The position numbers were made by a program, and so were the translations under genes. A stretch of 64,000 nt of DNA from Comamonas antarctica. GTDB taxonomy: Bacteria; Pseudomonadota; Gammaproteobacteria; Burkholderiales; Burkholderiaceae_C. The stretch covers positions 510,001 through 574,000 of the forward strand of contig NZ_CP054840.1 in the NCBI RefSeq assembly GCF_013363755.1. Reading direction: 5' to 3'. Numbering within the stretch: position 1 is the first letter of the stretch; every line of letters starts with the position of its first letter. The notes under the pieces were generated by a model that worked only from the letters and a program-made list of their open reading frames with translations, made no database searches and was not told the origin of the DNA. Shown piece after piece: positions 46,574 through 55,339 of this stretch.

Positions 46574-48262
46574 TTAGCCGGGACCAGCGGCCTGCGCATA
46601 GGCTGCGGCCGCTTCGGGCGAGATCAGCCCATGGCGCAGGTCTTGCGCGATGCGCTCGGCGGGGCGCTGCGCGGGCAGGCCCAGGCCGCCGCCGCCCGGG
46701 GTCTCGACGATCAGCCGGTCGCCCGCGGGCACGACCTGGCGGCCCTTGGGCTGGAGCGTGGCGCCCGAGGCCAGGTACAGGCGCCCGGGCGCGCCGTCGA
46801 GGCCGCCGAGCGCGCCGCGCGCCGGGTGGTGCACACGGTCGAAGGCCGCGGCAATCAGCAGCGCGGCCTTTGGGTCGGCATGGCGCACTTCGATCACCTG
46901 GCCCAGCCCGCCGCGCGCCGCGCCCGCGCCGCCCGAGTCCGTGCGGAACTCCTTGCGCTCGAAGCGCAGCGGCGCCTGGGTCTCGAGGATTTCCAGCGAT
47001 ACATTGCGCACGCCGCTGGGGTAGGCGGTGACCGAAAGCCCGTCCTGGCCCGGGCGCGCGCCCGTGCCGCCGGTCGAGAAACTGATCGCATTGAAGCGCG
47101 GGCCGTTGCGCAGCGCGGCGTTGTCCTCGGCACTCGCGCCGCTCAGGCCCTCGCCGCCCACCAGCTGCAGGTTCCACAGCGACGACGCGCCTTCGGCCGG
47201 AACCAGATCGGGACGCGCCTGGCGCAGCGCGCCGAACACCACGTCGGGCAGCAACTGGCCGATCACATGGCGCGCCGTGACCGCGGCAGGGTGCAGCGCG
47301 TTGAGGATGCAGCCTTCGGGCGCAGCGATGCGGATCGGCGCCAGCGAGCCGGCGTTGTTGGGCACATCGGCGCCGACCAGGCAGCGCACGCCAAACGAGG
47401 TATAGGCGTCGGTATAGGCCTTGGGCACATTGATGCCGCGCGCCACCGTGCCCGAGGTGCCGCTGAAGTCCACGTCGATGCCGTCGTCGGAGATGGTGAC
47501 GCTGGCCGTGAGCGTGACCGGCGCGTCGTAGCCGTCGGACACCAGCGTGTTGTGCCACACGCCCCGCGGCCACTGCGCAAGCGCGTTGCGCATGGCGCGC
47601 GCCGACTGCGCAATGATGTAGTCGCCCAGCGCCTCGAGGTCGTCCAGCGCGAACTCCTGCATCAGCGTCTTCAGCCGCCGGCTGCCGACTTCGTTGCAGG
47701 CGACCAGCGCGAACAGGTCGCCTTCGACCTGGGCCGGATCGCGCACATTGGCATGGATGATGGCCAGCACCGCCGGGTCCACCTCGCCGGCGCGAATGAA
47801 GCGCAGGATGGGCAGGAACAGCCCCTCGTGGTAGATCTCCAGGCCGTCGGGGCTTGAGCCGATGCCGCCGATATCGACCACATGCAGCGTCGCCGCGAAC
47901 AGCGCCACGGCGCGGCCCGCGCGGAACACCGGCGTGACCATGGTCATGTCGAACAGATGGCCCGTGCCTTTCCACGGGTCGTTGGTGAGGAACACATCGC
48001 CGTCGCGCATGCCGTGCAGCGGGAACGCATGCAGGAAATGCTTGACCGATTCGGCCATCGCATTCACATGGCCGGGCGTGCCGGTCACGGCCTGCGCGAC
48101 CATGCGGCCGTCGGGGAGGAACACGCCGGCCGACAGATCGCCGGCCTCGCGCGTGGGCGTGCCAAAGGCGGTGCGGATCAGCGTCTGCGCCTGTTCCTCG
48201 ACCACGGACAACAACCGGTTCCACGCGAGTTGCTGGCGAATGACTTGCTTTGCGTCGCTCAT
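46574..48262 (-). CDS. hyuB: Hydantoinase B/oxoprolinase family protein, copy 1
   Basis: HyuB is the partner subunit of ATP-dependent hydantoinase or 5-oxoprolinase. The 562-residue protein has the family's NDPWKGTGHLFDMTMV, NNAGSLAPIRI and DGYDAPVTL segments and the C-terminal SGGAGAARGGLGQ. The ATG at 48262 overlaps the stop of copy 2 as ATGA. It is closely similar to the gene at 48259 over its whole length. The stop TAA abuts the repeat array. Confidence 0.93.
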   Translation of the reverse strand: MSDAKQVIRQQLAWNRLLSVVEEQAQTLIRTAFGTPTREAGDLSAGVFLPDGRMVAQAVTGTPGHVNAMAESVKHFLHAFPLHGMRDGDVFLTNDPWKGTGHLFDMTMVTPVFRAGRAVALFAATLHVVDIGGIGSSPDGLEIYHEGLFLPILRFIRAGEVDPAVLAIIHANVRDPAQVEGDLFALVACNEVGSRRLKTLMQEFALDDLEALGDYIIAQSARAMRNALAQWPRGVWHNTLVSDGYDAPVTLTASVTISDDGIDVDFSGTSGTVARGINVPKAYTDAYTSFGVRCLVGADVPNNAGSLAPIRIAAPEGCILNALHPAAVTARHVIGQLLPDVVFGALRQARPDLVPAEGASSLWNLQLVGGEGLSGASAEDNAALRNGPRFNAISFSTGGTGARPGQDGLSVTAYPSGVRNVSLEILETQAPLRFERKEFRTDSGGAGAARGGLGQVIEVRHADPKAALLIAAAFDRVHHPARGALGGLDGAPGRLYLASGATLQPKGRQVVPAGDRLIVETPGGGGLGLPAQRPAERIAQDLRHGLISPEAAAAYAQAAGPG

Positions 48263-49959
48263 GCCGGCACCTCCGCCGCAGCCGAATACTGCGCTGCGCC
48301 TTCGGCAGAGACCAGGCCGGCCTGCAGATCGCGCGCCAGGCGCGCGGGGTCGCGTTCGCGCGGATCGCCCAGGCCCGCGCCACCGGGGGTCTCGACGATC
48401 AGCACTTCGCCTGCGGGAATCAGCTGCCGGCCCTTGCCGCGCAGCAGCGTGCCCGCGTTCTGCAGCCGCGCCCGGCCTGTGGCGCCATCGCCGCCGCCCA
48501 GCGCGCCGCGCGGCGCGAAGCGCACGCGGTCCCAGCTCGCGGCCAGCACCATCGGCGCGCCGTCGGCGTTCTCCACGGCAATCGTCTGGCCCAGGCCGCC
48601 GCGCTGCGCGCCCGCGCCACCCGAGTCGGCGCGGTACTCCTTGCGCCGGAACAGCAGCGGCGCCTGCGTCTCGAGGATCTCCAGCGAGACATTGCGCACG
48701 CCGCTGGGATAGGCCGTGGCCGAGAGCCCGTCCTGGCCCGGCCGCGCGCCCGTGCCGCCAGTGGTGAAGCTGGTGATCGAGAAGCGCCGCGCCTGGGCCA
48801 GCGCCTCGTTGGGCCCGCCCGGGAACGGCCGGCCGCCGACGAGATGGATGTTCCACAGCGACGACGCGCCCTCGGCCGGCACGCGGTCGGGGCGCGCCTG
48901 GCGCAGTGCGCCGAACACCAGGTCCGGCAGCATCTGGCCGATTGCCGAGCGCGCCGTGACGGCCGCGGGCGGCAGCGCGTTGACGATCGAGCCTTCGGGC
49001 GCGGTGACCTGGATCGCGGCCAGCGAGCCCGAATTGTTCGGCACGTCGGAGCCGATCAGGCAGCGGATGCCAAACGAGGTGTAGGCATCGGTATAGGCCT
49101 TGGGCACGTTGATGCCGCGCGGCACCGTGCCCGAGGTGCCGGTGAAGTCGACGCGCACGCCGTCCTCATCGATGGTCACGGCCGCATGCAGCTCCAGCGG
49201 CGCGTCGTAGCCATCCACCGTCATGTGGTTGTGCCAGGTCCCCTTGGGCCATGCGCGCAGGGCCTCGCGCATGGCGCGCGCCGAGCGCTCCACGATGTAG
49301 TCGCCCTGGGCCCGCAGGTCATCGAGCGCGAATTCGCGCAGCAGCTGCTGCAGCCGGCGCGCGCCCACGGCGTTGCAGGCCACCAGCGCATGCAGGTCGC
49401 CCTCGACCTGTTCGGGTTCGCGCACATTGGCGCGCACGATGGCCAGGATCGCCTCCTGCAGCACGCCTTCGCGCACGAAATGCAGCAGCGGCAGGAACAG
49501 GCCTTCGTGGTAGATCTCCAGGCCGTCGGGCCCCGCGCCCAGGCCGCCGATATCGACCACATGCACCGTCGAGGCAAACAGCGCGACGATCTTCGCCTGG
49601 TGGAACACCGGCGTGACCATCACCACGTCATAGAGGTGGCCCGTGCCTTTCCATGGGTCGTTGGTGATGAACACATCGCCATCGCGCATGGTCTCGGCGG
49701 GGTAGGCGCGCAGGAAATGCAGCACCGAGTCGGCCATCGAGTTCACATGGCCCGGCGTGCCCGTGACGGCCTGCGCGATCATGCGGCCGTCGGGCAGGAA
49801 CACGCCCGCCGACAGGTCGCCGGCCTCGCGCGTCGAGGTGCCGAAGGCGGTGCGTATCAGCGCCTGGGCCTGCTCTTCGACCACGGCCAGCAGGCGGCTC
49901 CAGATCAGTTGCCGGCGGATGGTCTGGCGCAGGGCCTGGCGTTGTGCGGCGGCGCTCAT
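48259..49959 (-). CDS. hyuB: Hydantoinase B/oxoprolinase family protein, copy 2
   Basis: The 566-residue paralogue of the next gene, with the same start pattern (RLLAVVEEQAQALIRTAFGT) and family motifs (NDPWKGTGHLYDVVMV, NNSGSLAAIQV). The two proteins align without large gaps; by eye about two thirds of residues are the same. The stop overlaps the next ATG (ATGA) and its own ATG overlaps the hyuA stop. Divergence is highest in the 90 residues at the C-terminus and around the EVGSRR/AVGARR region. Confidence 0.93.
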   Translation of the reverse strand: MSAAAQRQALRQTIRRQLIWSRLLAVVEEQAQALIRTAFGTSTREAGDLSAGVFLPDGRMIAQAVTGTPGHVNSMADSVLHFLRAYPAETMRDGDVFITNDPWKGTGHLYDVVMVTPVFHQAKIVALFASTVHVVDIGGLGAGPDGLEIYHEGLFLPLLHFVREGVLQEAILAIVRANVREPEQVEGDLHALVACNAVGARRLQQLLREFALDDLRAQGDYIVERSARAMREALRAWPKGTWHNHMTVDGYDAPLELHAAVTIDEDGVRVDFTGTSGTVPRGINVPKAYTDAYTSFGIRCLIGSDVPNNSGSLAAIQVTAPEGSIVNALPPAAVTARSAIGQMLPDLVFGALRQARPDRVPAEGASSLWNIHLVGGRPFPGGPNEALAQARRFSITSFTTGGTGARPGQDGLSATAYPSGVRNVSLEILETQAPLLFRRKEYRADSGGAGAQRGGLGQTIAVENADGAPMVLAASWDRVRFAPRGALGGGDGATGRARLQNAGTLLRGKGRQLIPAGEVLIVETPGGAGLGDPRERDPARLARDLQAGLVSAEGAAQYSAAAEVPA

Positions 49960-52130
49960 GCGGCCACCACCAGTTCGGCTTCTGCCTCGGCCGCCCGCGC
50001 CAGCTGCTGCGTGTCGTCGAGAATCAGCGCGCCCAGCTGGCTCAGGCGCACTTCGAAGCCCGCGATCACATGGGTGGTGGTTTCATCTTCGACAATCAGC
50101 GCCGGGCCGGCAAGCCATTGGCCGGGCTTGAGCAGCTGGCGTTCGTAGACCGGCACGGCCTGCCATTGGCCGCTGTCGGCGTCGTAGACCTCGCGGCTTT
50201 GCGTGGAAACCGCGCGCGCCTGGTCGGCGGGAATGTGATCAGGCGCGGGCGCCGCATGTTCGCCGGCCTGCACCGCCACCGACCAGCTCACGGCCTCGGC
50301 CGCGATGTGCGGCAGGCTGCGGCCATAGAGCTCGGCGTAGCGCTGCTCGAAGCGCTGGTGCAGCAGGGAAGAAGCCGAGGCGTCGAAGGGCCCGTCGGGC
50401 AGGGCCACGGGAATCTCGTGGCCCTGGCCCGCGTAGCGCATGAACACCTGGCGCTGGCGCACCAGCACCTCGCCCGGCGCGGCGCGCAGCACCACGGCAT
50501 CGGCGGTTTCGGTGAGTTCGCCCAGCAGGCGCTCGACGGCCGTGTGGTCGATGCGGCCCAGGCGCTGGTGCAGGCTGCGCACCGTCTGGTAGGCCACGGG
50601 CGCCCAGAGAAAGCCCAGCGCCGAGCCCACGCCCGCCGAATTCGGCACCACCAGGCGCGCGATGCCCAGCTTGCGCGCCAGCAATGCGGCATGCAGCGGT
50701 GCCGCGCCGCCAAACGCGATCAGCGTGCTTTCATCGGCAGACTTGCCCAGCTCCGACGCATGCACGCGCGCGGCGTTGGCCATGTTCTCGGTGACGATGT
50801 CGATCACGGCCTGGGCCGCGGGTTCGGCCTCGAGCCCGGTCTGCGCACCGAGCCCGCGCTCCAGCGCGGCGCGGGCCAATCGCGGATCGAGCTGCACCTT
50901 GCCGACGGCAAAGCGCGCCGGGTCGACATGGCCCAGCGCCGCATGCGCATCGGTCACGGTGGGCTGCGCGCCGCCCAGGCCATAGGCCGCCGGGCCCGGG
51001 CTCGATCCCGCGCTGTCGGGGCCGACCTGCACCACGCCCAGGTGGTTGACGCGCGCGATCGAGCCGCCGCCCGCGCCGATCTCGACCATCTCGATCACCG
51101 GAATGCGGATCGGCAGTCCCGAGCCCTTGAGGTGGCGGTGCACGCGGCCGAACTCGAAGCTGCGGCTGACCTGCGGCTGGTAGTCGTCGATGAAGCAGAT
51201 CTTGGCCGTGGTGCCGCCCATGTCGAACGACAGCGCGCGCGCCGCGCCGATCTGCTCGGCCACCTGGCGCGCCAGCACCGCGCCGCCCGCGGGGCCGGAT
51301 TCGACCAGGCGCACCGGCTCGTCGATGCCGCTTTGCAGCGTGGTGAGCGCGCCGCCCGAGGTCATCAAAAAGGGTTCCGAGTGCAGGCCGCGCTGCGTGA
51401 GGCCCTGCTGCAGCCGGCGCAGATAGCCCGCGACCTGCGGCTGCACATAGGCATTGGCCGACACCGTGGACAGGCGCTCGTATTCGCGGATCTCGGGGCA
51501 CACATCGGAGGCCAGCGAGACCCACAGCTGCGGCGCATGTTTCGCCAGGATGGCGCGCACGCGGCGCTCGTGGACCGGATTCGCATAGCCATGCAGAAAG
51601 CACACGGCCACGCTCTCGATGCCATCGGCCACGAGCTGCTTGGCCAGCGCCTCGACCTGGGCTTCATCGAGCGCCGTCAGCGCCTGGCCCGCGGCATTCA
51701 CACGCTCCACGACGCCATGGCGCCAGTGGCGCGGCACCAGAGGCGCGGGTTTTTCGAGGAACACGTCGTATTGCGCGAAGCGGTCTTCGAGGCCGATCTC
51801 GACCAGATCGCGAAAGCCGTGCGTGGTGATCAGCGCGGTCTTCGCGCCCTTGCGCTCGATCAGCGCGTTGGTGGCCAGCGTCGTGCCCAGGATCAGCAGT
51901 TCGACCTGCGTCCAGTCGAGCTCCGCGAGGCGCAGGATCTCCTCGACGCCCGACAGCACGGCCTGCTCGGGCGCCTGCGGCGTGGTGAGCACCTTCACGG
52001 TGTGCTTGCGCGCGCCGTGCAGCAGCACGACATCGGTAAAGGTGCCGCCGACATCGACGGCCACGCGCACGCGCGTATCGAGGCCGGCGGAGGGGGCTTG
52101 GGGGGCTTGGGGAGTCTGGGTGGGAGGCAT
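49956..52130 (-). CDS. hyuA: Hydantoinase/oxoprolinase subunit A (HyuA)
   Basis: HyuA binds ATP and drives ring opening of 5-oxoproline or a hydantoin with HyuB. The 724-residue ASKHA-fold protein has VDVGGTFTDVVL near residue 25, FDMGGTTAKICFID near 305, and PAVGPGPAAYGLGG-like glycine segments. It has an N-terminal Pro/Gln-rich leader. The stop overlaps the start of the following hyuB. The set hyuA-hyuB-hyuB is one operon, perhaps with the binding protein. Confidence 0.94.
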   Translation of the reverse strand: MPPTQTPQAPQAPSAGLDTRVRVAVDVGGTFTDVVLLHGARKHTVKVLTTPQAPEQAVLSGVEEILRLAELDWTQVELLILGTTLATNALIERKGAKTALITTHGFRDLVEIGLEDRFAQYDVFLEKPAPLVPRHWRHGVVERVNAAGQALTALDEAQVEALAKQLVADGIESVAVCFLHGYANPVHERRVRAILAKHAPQLWVSLASDVCPEIREYERLSTVSANAYVQPQVAGYLRRLQQGLTQRGLHSEPFLMTSGGALTTLQSGIDEPVRLVESGPAGGAVLARQVAEQIGAARALSFDMGGTTAKICFIDDYQPQVSRSFEFGRVHRHLKGSGLPIRIPVIEMVEIGAGGGSIARVNHLGVVQVGPDSAGSSPGPAAYGLGGAQPTVTDAHAALGHVDPARFAVGKVQLDPRLARAALERGLGAQTGLEAEPAAQAVIDIVTENMANAARVHASELGKSADESTLIAFGGAAPLHAALLARKLGIARLVVPNSAGVGSALGFLWAPVAYQTVRSLHQRLGRIDHTAVERLLGELTETADAVVLRAAPGEVLVRQRQVFMRYAGQGHEIPVALPDGPFDASASSLLHQRFEQRYAELYGRSLPHIAAEAVSWSVAVQAGEHAAPAPDHIPADQARAVSTQSREVYDADSGQWQAVPVYERQLLKPGQWLAGPALIVEDETTTHVIAGFEVRLSQLGALILDDTQQLARAAEAEAELVVAA

Positions 52131-52315
52131 GGAAACTCTGGCGGCAGGTGGGGAAGTCGCTGCGGTCCACCCGGGGCGGGCGGACGAGCGCTGGCCTGTC
52201 CATGCTAGGTTTTGCTGCCGTTTTGCCCAACGAAGCTTTTCATGCTTCGATATCTGGAAATTGCGCGGCGCCGCGCGCTGCCGCGAAGGCCAGTCGCCGG
52301 CGCCGCGTCAATGCC

Positions 52316-53905
52316 TCAATAGCGGATCGCGATATCGAGCACCACCGGACCTGCCGCGCCGCCGATATACGAGCGCGTGGCATCGCCGCTGGTGTTGCCG
52401 TAGAGCGTGGCCGCCCCGGTGGTCAGCGACAGCGTGTAGAGGCTGAAAGGACCGGTGGGCGTGGAGCGCAGCGCGGCCAGCACCAGGCCGTTGGCGCCGC
52501 CGGCGATGTCCAGCGCCGCGGTGCCGTTGGCGGTCACGTTCAGCGGGCCGACATCGACCAGCGTGCCGTCGTTGGGCGGCGTCTGCTTGGCCAGCACGTT
52601 CTGCGCGCGTTCGATGTCATAGAGATCGGTGGCGGTCGCGCCCGCAAAGCTGTTGGTATAGGCCCCGGCGGACACCACCGGCGGCATGGCGCGGTTGATG
52701 TCGCCGTCGGTCGTGGTGCCGCCCGTGTCGACGTTGATGCGCAGGTTCTGGCCCAGGTTGCTGATCACGCGCAGGCGGTCGGCCACGGGGTTGAAGTCGA
52801 CGACGAAGCTCGCGCCGTTCAGGCGCGCATAGGGCGCGGTGGTATCGGCCGGATCGGGGCTCAGCGTCGCGGCATGCGCCGTGGCGCCCGTGGCGGGATC
52901 CACGGTCAGCAGGCGGCCGATGCTGGTCAGCGCATAGAGGCGGCCGTTGGCCGGGCGGAAATCCATGCCCAGCACGTTCTCGCCCGTGGCCAGTCCTGCG
53001 ATCTTCACCGGCGCCGACAGCGTGCCCGGCGTGGCCGGCGCGAAGCTGCGCAGCTGGGCCGCATCATCGAGCACATAGGCCAGCGGCGCGGCTGGCTGCG
53101 TCAGCGTGAGGCCGACCAGCGCCTCGCCGGTGCCGATGGTGCCCACCAGTTTGGCGCCCGCCGTGCCGCTCAGCGCAATCGTGTAGAGCTGGGCCGTGCC
53201 GTTCACGGCCAGCGCGGCATAGCCCTGGTTGTTGCGCGCATCGATGTCGAAGCCGTTGCTGGCCGAGAACGTCACGTTCTGCGCCACCGGGTTGGCCAGC
53301 GTGCCGTTGTTGGGCGGATCCTGCAGGTACAGCGTGCCCGCGGCATCGAGGTTGTAGAGCTGGGTCGTGGTCGCGCCCGCGAACGCGTTGGTATAGGCCG
53401 AAGCGGTGATCGCCGCGCCCGCCACGCCATTGATCGCGCCATCCGCGGTGGCCACGCCCGTGTTCACATCGACGCGCAGGTTCTGGCCGGTGTTGCTGAC
53501 CAGGCGCAGCCGGTCGGCCACAGGGTTGAAGTCGACACCGAACTGGCTGCCGGCCAGCGCGATGCTGAGCGCCGACTTGAAGCTCAGCGCGCCGGTCTTG
53601 GCATCCAGCGTGTAGATGCGGCTGGTCGAGCTGACCGCGTAGATCAGGCCATCGGCCGGGCGCACGTCAATGCCGACCAGCGTTTCCCCGGTCGCCAGCC
53701 CCGACAGCGCGGCGTTGCTGCTGAGCGCGCCGGGCGTGGCGCGGTCGAAGCTGATGACCCGGCCCGACGCGGTGACGGCAATGGTGTTGCCCAGCGTGAC
53801 CTCGGGCGGCGCCGGCGGGGTGTCGTCACCGCCGCCGCCGCAGGCAGCAAGTGCGAAAACAGCCGACATGACCGCTACCGGGCGAAAGATCTGGAATCGA
53901 TGCAT
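52316..53905 (-). CDS. Lipoprotein with two DUF4394 domains
   Basis: A 529-residue exported lipoprotein: signal peptide with the lipobox LAAC near residue 21 followed by a glycine stretch (GGGGDD). Two DUF4394 domains follow. They share internal segments: GSQFGVDFNPVADRLRLVSNTGQNLRV in the first and ASFVVDFNPVADRLRVISNLGQNLRI in the second (cited as the common VDFNPVADRLR), and AYTNAFAGATTTQLYN/AYTNSFAGATATDLYD. Each predicts a beta-propeller-like structure. Function unknown; it is probably on the cell surface. Start at 53905 begins MHRFQIFRPVAV. Confidence 0.85.
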   Translation of the reverse strand: MHRFQIFRPVAVMSAVFALAACGGGGDDTPPAPPEVTLGNTIAVTASGRVISFDRATPGALSSNAALSGLATGETLVGIDVRPADGLIYAVSSTSRIYTLDAKTGALSFKSALSIALAGSQFGVDFNPVADRLRLVSNTGQNLRVDVNTGVATADGAINGVAGAAITASAYTNAFAGATTTQLYNLDAAGTLYLQDPPNNGTLANPVAQNVTFSASNGFDIDARNNQGYAALAVNGTAQLYTIALSGTAGAKLVGTIGTGEALVGLTLTQPAAPLAYVLDDAAQLRSFAPATPGTLSAPVKIAGLATGENVLGMDFRPANGRLYALTSIGRLLTVDPATGATAHAATLSPDPADTTAPYARLNGASFVVDFNPVADRLRVISNLGQNLRINVDTGGTTTDGDINRAMPPVVSAGAYTNSFAGATATDLYDIERAQNVLAKQTPPNDGTLVDVGPLNVTANGTAALDIAGGANGLVLAALRSTPTGPFSLYTLSLTTGAATLYGNTSGDATRSYIGGAAGPVVLDIAIRY

Positions 53906-54086
53906 TTGCTTGTCCTTGAAGTGGAGGAAATGTCATGCACGCTGTTTTGTTGCGATTTGGTGTGCCCGACTGTTCTTCTACCCGCAAGGTCGGCGCTTGG
54001 ATGCACCGCGTAACAAAGAAATACGTCTTTGCCGCGCCTGTTTCCGAAGATGGGGGAGGGCCGCATGCGGCCTGGCCAAAAACCAA

Positions 54087-54116
54087 AAGCCCCAGGCGCT
54101 TGCGCGCTTGGGGCTT
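54087..54116 (-). terminator. Terminator after the first tRNA-Met
   Basis: AAGCCCCA and TGGGGCTT-type arms with an inner GCGC stem form a hairpin; on the minus strand it runs into TTTTGGTTTTT. It ends the transcript of the tRNA at 54122-54198. Confidence 0.85.
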
Positions 54117-54121
54117 GAATC

Positions 54122-54198
54122 TGGTGGTCGTAGCGGGACTCGAACCTGCGACATCAGCATTATGAATGCTGCGCTCTAACCGACTGAGCTATACGACC
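54122..54198 (-). tRNA. tRNA-Met (CAT), copy 1
   Basis: A 77-base tRNA including an encoded CCA. On the minus strand it begins GGTCGTATAGCTCAGTCGG; the anticodon stem CAGCA/TGCTG holds the loop TTCATAA with anticodon CAT, and the acceptor stem pairs GGTCGTA with TACGACC. It resembles elongator tRNA-Met rather than initiator. The Ile2 (lysidine) tRNA has the same anticodon but a different acceptor start. Confidence 0.95.
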
Positions 54199-54300
54199 GA
54201 TGGTCCGCGATTGTATAGGAAGAAATGGCCTTTGCCGCCAACTGGGGCATCTTTATCCCCAAGCCGAACCGGCGCCTGAAATTTCGCTGCCGCAAAGAAA

Positions 54301-54332
54301 AAACCGCAGTGTCTTTGCAAACACTGCGGTTT
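54301..54332 (-). terminator. Terminator after the second tRNA-Met
   Basis: AAACCGCAGTGT (54301-54312) pairs perfectly with ACACTGCGGTTT (54321-54332), loop of eight. On the minus strand it is followed by a T-rich run. It ends the transcript of the tRNA at 54339-54415. Confidence 0.92.
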
Positions 54333-54338
54333 TCTGTC

Positions 54339-54415
54339 TGGTGGTCGTAGCGGGACTCGAACCTGCGACATCAGCATTATGAATGCTGCGCTCTAACCGA
54401 CTGAGCTATACGACC
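54339..54415 (-). tRNA. tRNA-Met (CAT), copy 2
   Basis: Identical over its 77 bases to the copy at 54122-54198. Each copy has its own terminator, so they look like separate transcription units or one read through the first terminator. Confidence 0.95.
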
Positions 54416-54478
54416 GAAGCCAGCAATTATAGGCGAAAAATCGCCGCTTCATGGATTTCCTGCAAAAAATCTTGGGCT

Positions 54479-55258
54479 TCACTGGTGCGTGAAATGGGCC
54501 GGGCGCTTGTTGACGAACGCATCCATGCCTTCCTTCTGGTCCTGCGTGGCGAACAGCGCGTGGAACAGGCGGCGCTCGAACATCACGCCGTCGCTGAGGC
54601 TGCCCTCGAAGGCGCGGTTGACCGATTCCTTGGCCGCCATGACCGCGATCTGCGAGAAGCCGCTGATCTGCAGCGCCGCGCCCAGCGCTTCGTCCATGAG
54701 CTTGTCGAGCGCGACGACGCGGCTCACCAGGCCTGCGCGCTCGGCTTCGGTCGCGTCCATCATGCGGCCGGTGAGCGCCATGTCCATGGCCTTGGACTTG
54801 CCCACGGCGCGCGGCAGGCGCTGCGTGCCGCCCGCGCCGGGAATCACGCCCAGCTTGATCTCGGGCTGGCCGAATTTCGCGTTGTCGGCGGCAATGATGA
54901 AGTCGCACATCATGGCCAGCTCGCAGCCGCCGCCCAGCGCAAAGCCCGACACGGCCGCGATCACCGGCTTGCGGATGCTGCGGATGGCTTCCCAGTTGCG
55001 CGTGATGTAGTCGCCCTTGTAGGCATCGACAAAGCTGTACTTGGCCATCGCGCCGATGTCGGCACCCGCGGCAAACGCCTTCTCGCTGCCGGTGATGATG
55101 ACGCAGCCGATGTTCTCGTCGGCATCGAACGCCTGCAGCGCCGCGCCCAGCTCGGTCATGAGCTGGTCATTGAGCGCGTTGAGCTGCTTGGGGCGGTTGA
55201 GGGTGATGACGCCGACTTTTTCGGCTTCGGTGCGAACTTCGATCATTTCGTAGGCCAA
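54479..55258 (-). CDS. Enoyl-CoA hydratase
   Basis: A 259-residue crotonase-fold enzyme that hydrates 2-enoyl-CoA in fatty acid or aromatic degradation. It has the oxyanion-hole segment AAGADIGAM, the catalytic [15 protein letters not shown] and [22 protein letters not shown] with both catalytic glutamates. The start is put at a TTG (55258), preceded by GGAG eight bases upstream, giving a protein [16 protein letters not shown] as in homologues; the ATG at 55246 lacks a ribosome binding site. It is monocistronic. Confidence 0.92.
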   Translation of the reverse strand: MAYEMIEVRTEAEKVGVITLNRPKQLNALNDQLMTELGAALQAFDADENIGCVIITGSEKAFAAGADIGAMAKYSFVDAYKGDYITRNWEAIRSIRKPVIAAVSGFALGGGCELAMMCDFIIAADNAKFGQPEIKLGVIPGAGGTQRLPRAVGKSKAMDMALTGRMMDATEAERAGLVSRVVALDKLMDEALGAALQISGFSQIAVMAAKESVNRAFEGSLSDGVMFERRLFHALFATQDQKEGMDAFVNKRPAHFTHQ

Positions 55259-55339
55259 GGGGATATCTCCGAGTCGTAGTTGTGATGGCTTGGACACTAT
55301 AACCAAGGGAGGGCAGGGGTGGTCTTGAGGGCAGGCCGG

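Noticed and set aside
54122..54198. tRNA-Ile2 (lysidine) or initiator tRNA
   Set aside because: The acceptor stem begins with a paired G1, and the D-arm and anticodon stem fit elongator tRNA-Met; the initiator has an unpaired C1-A72 and a GGG/CCC anticodon stem.
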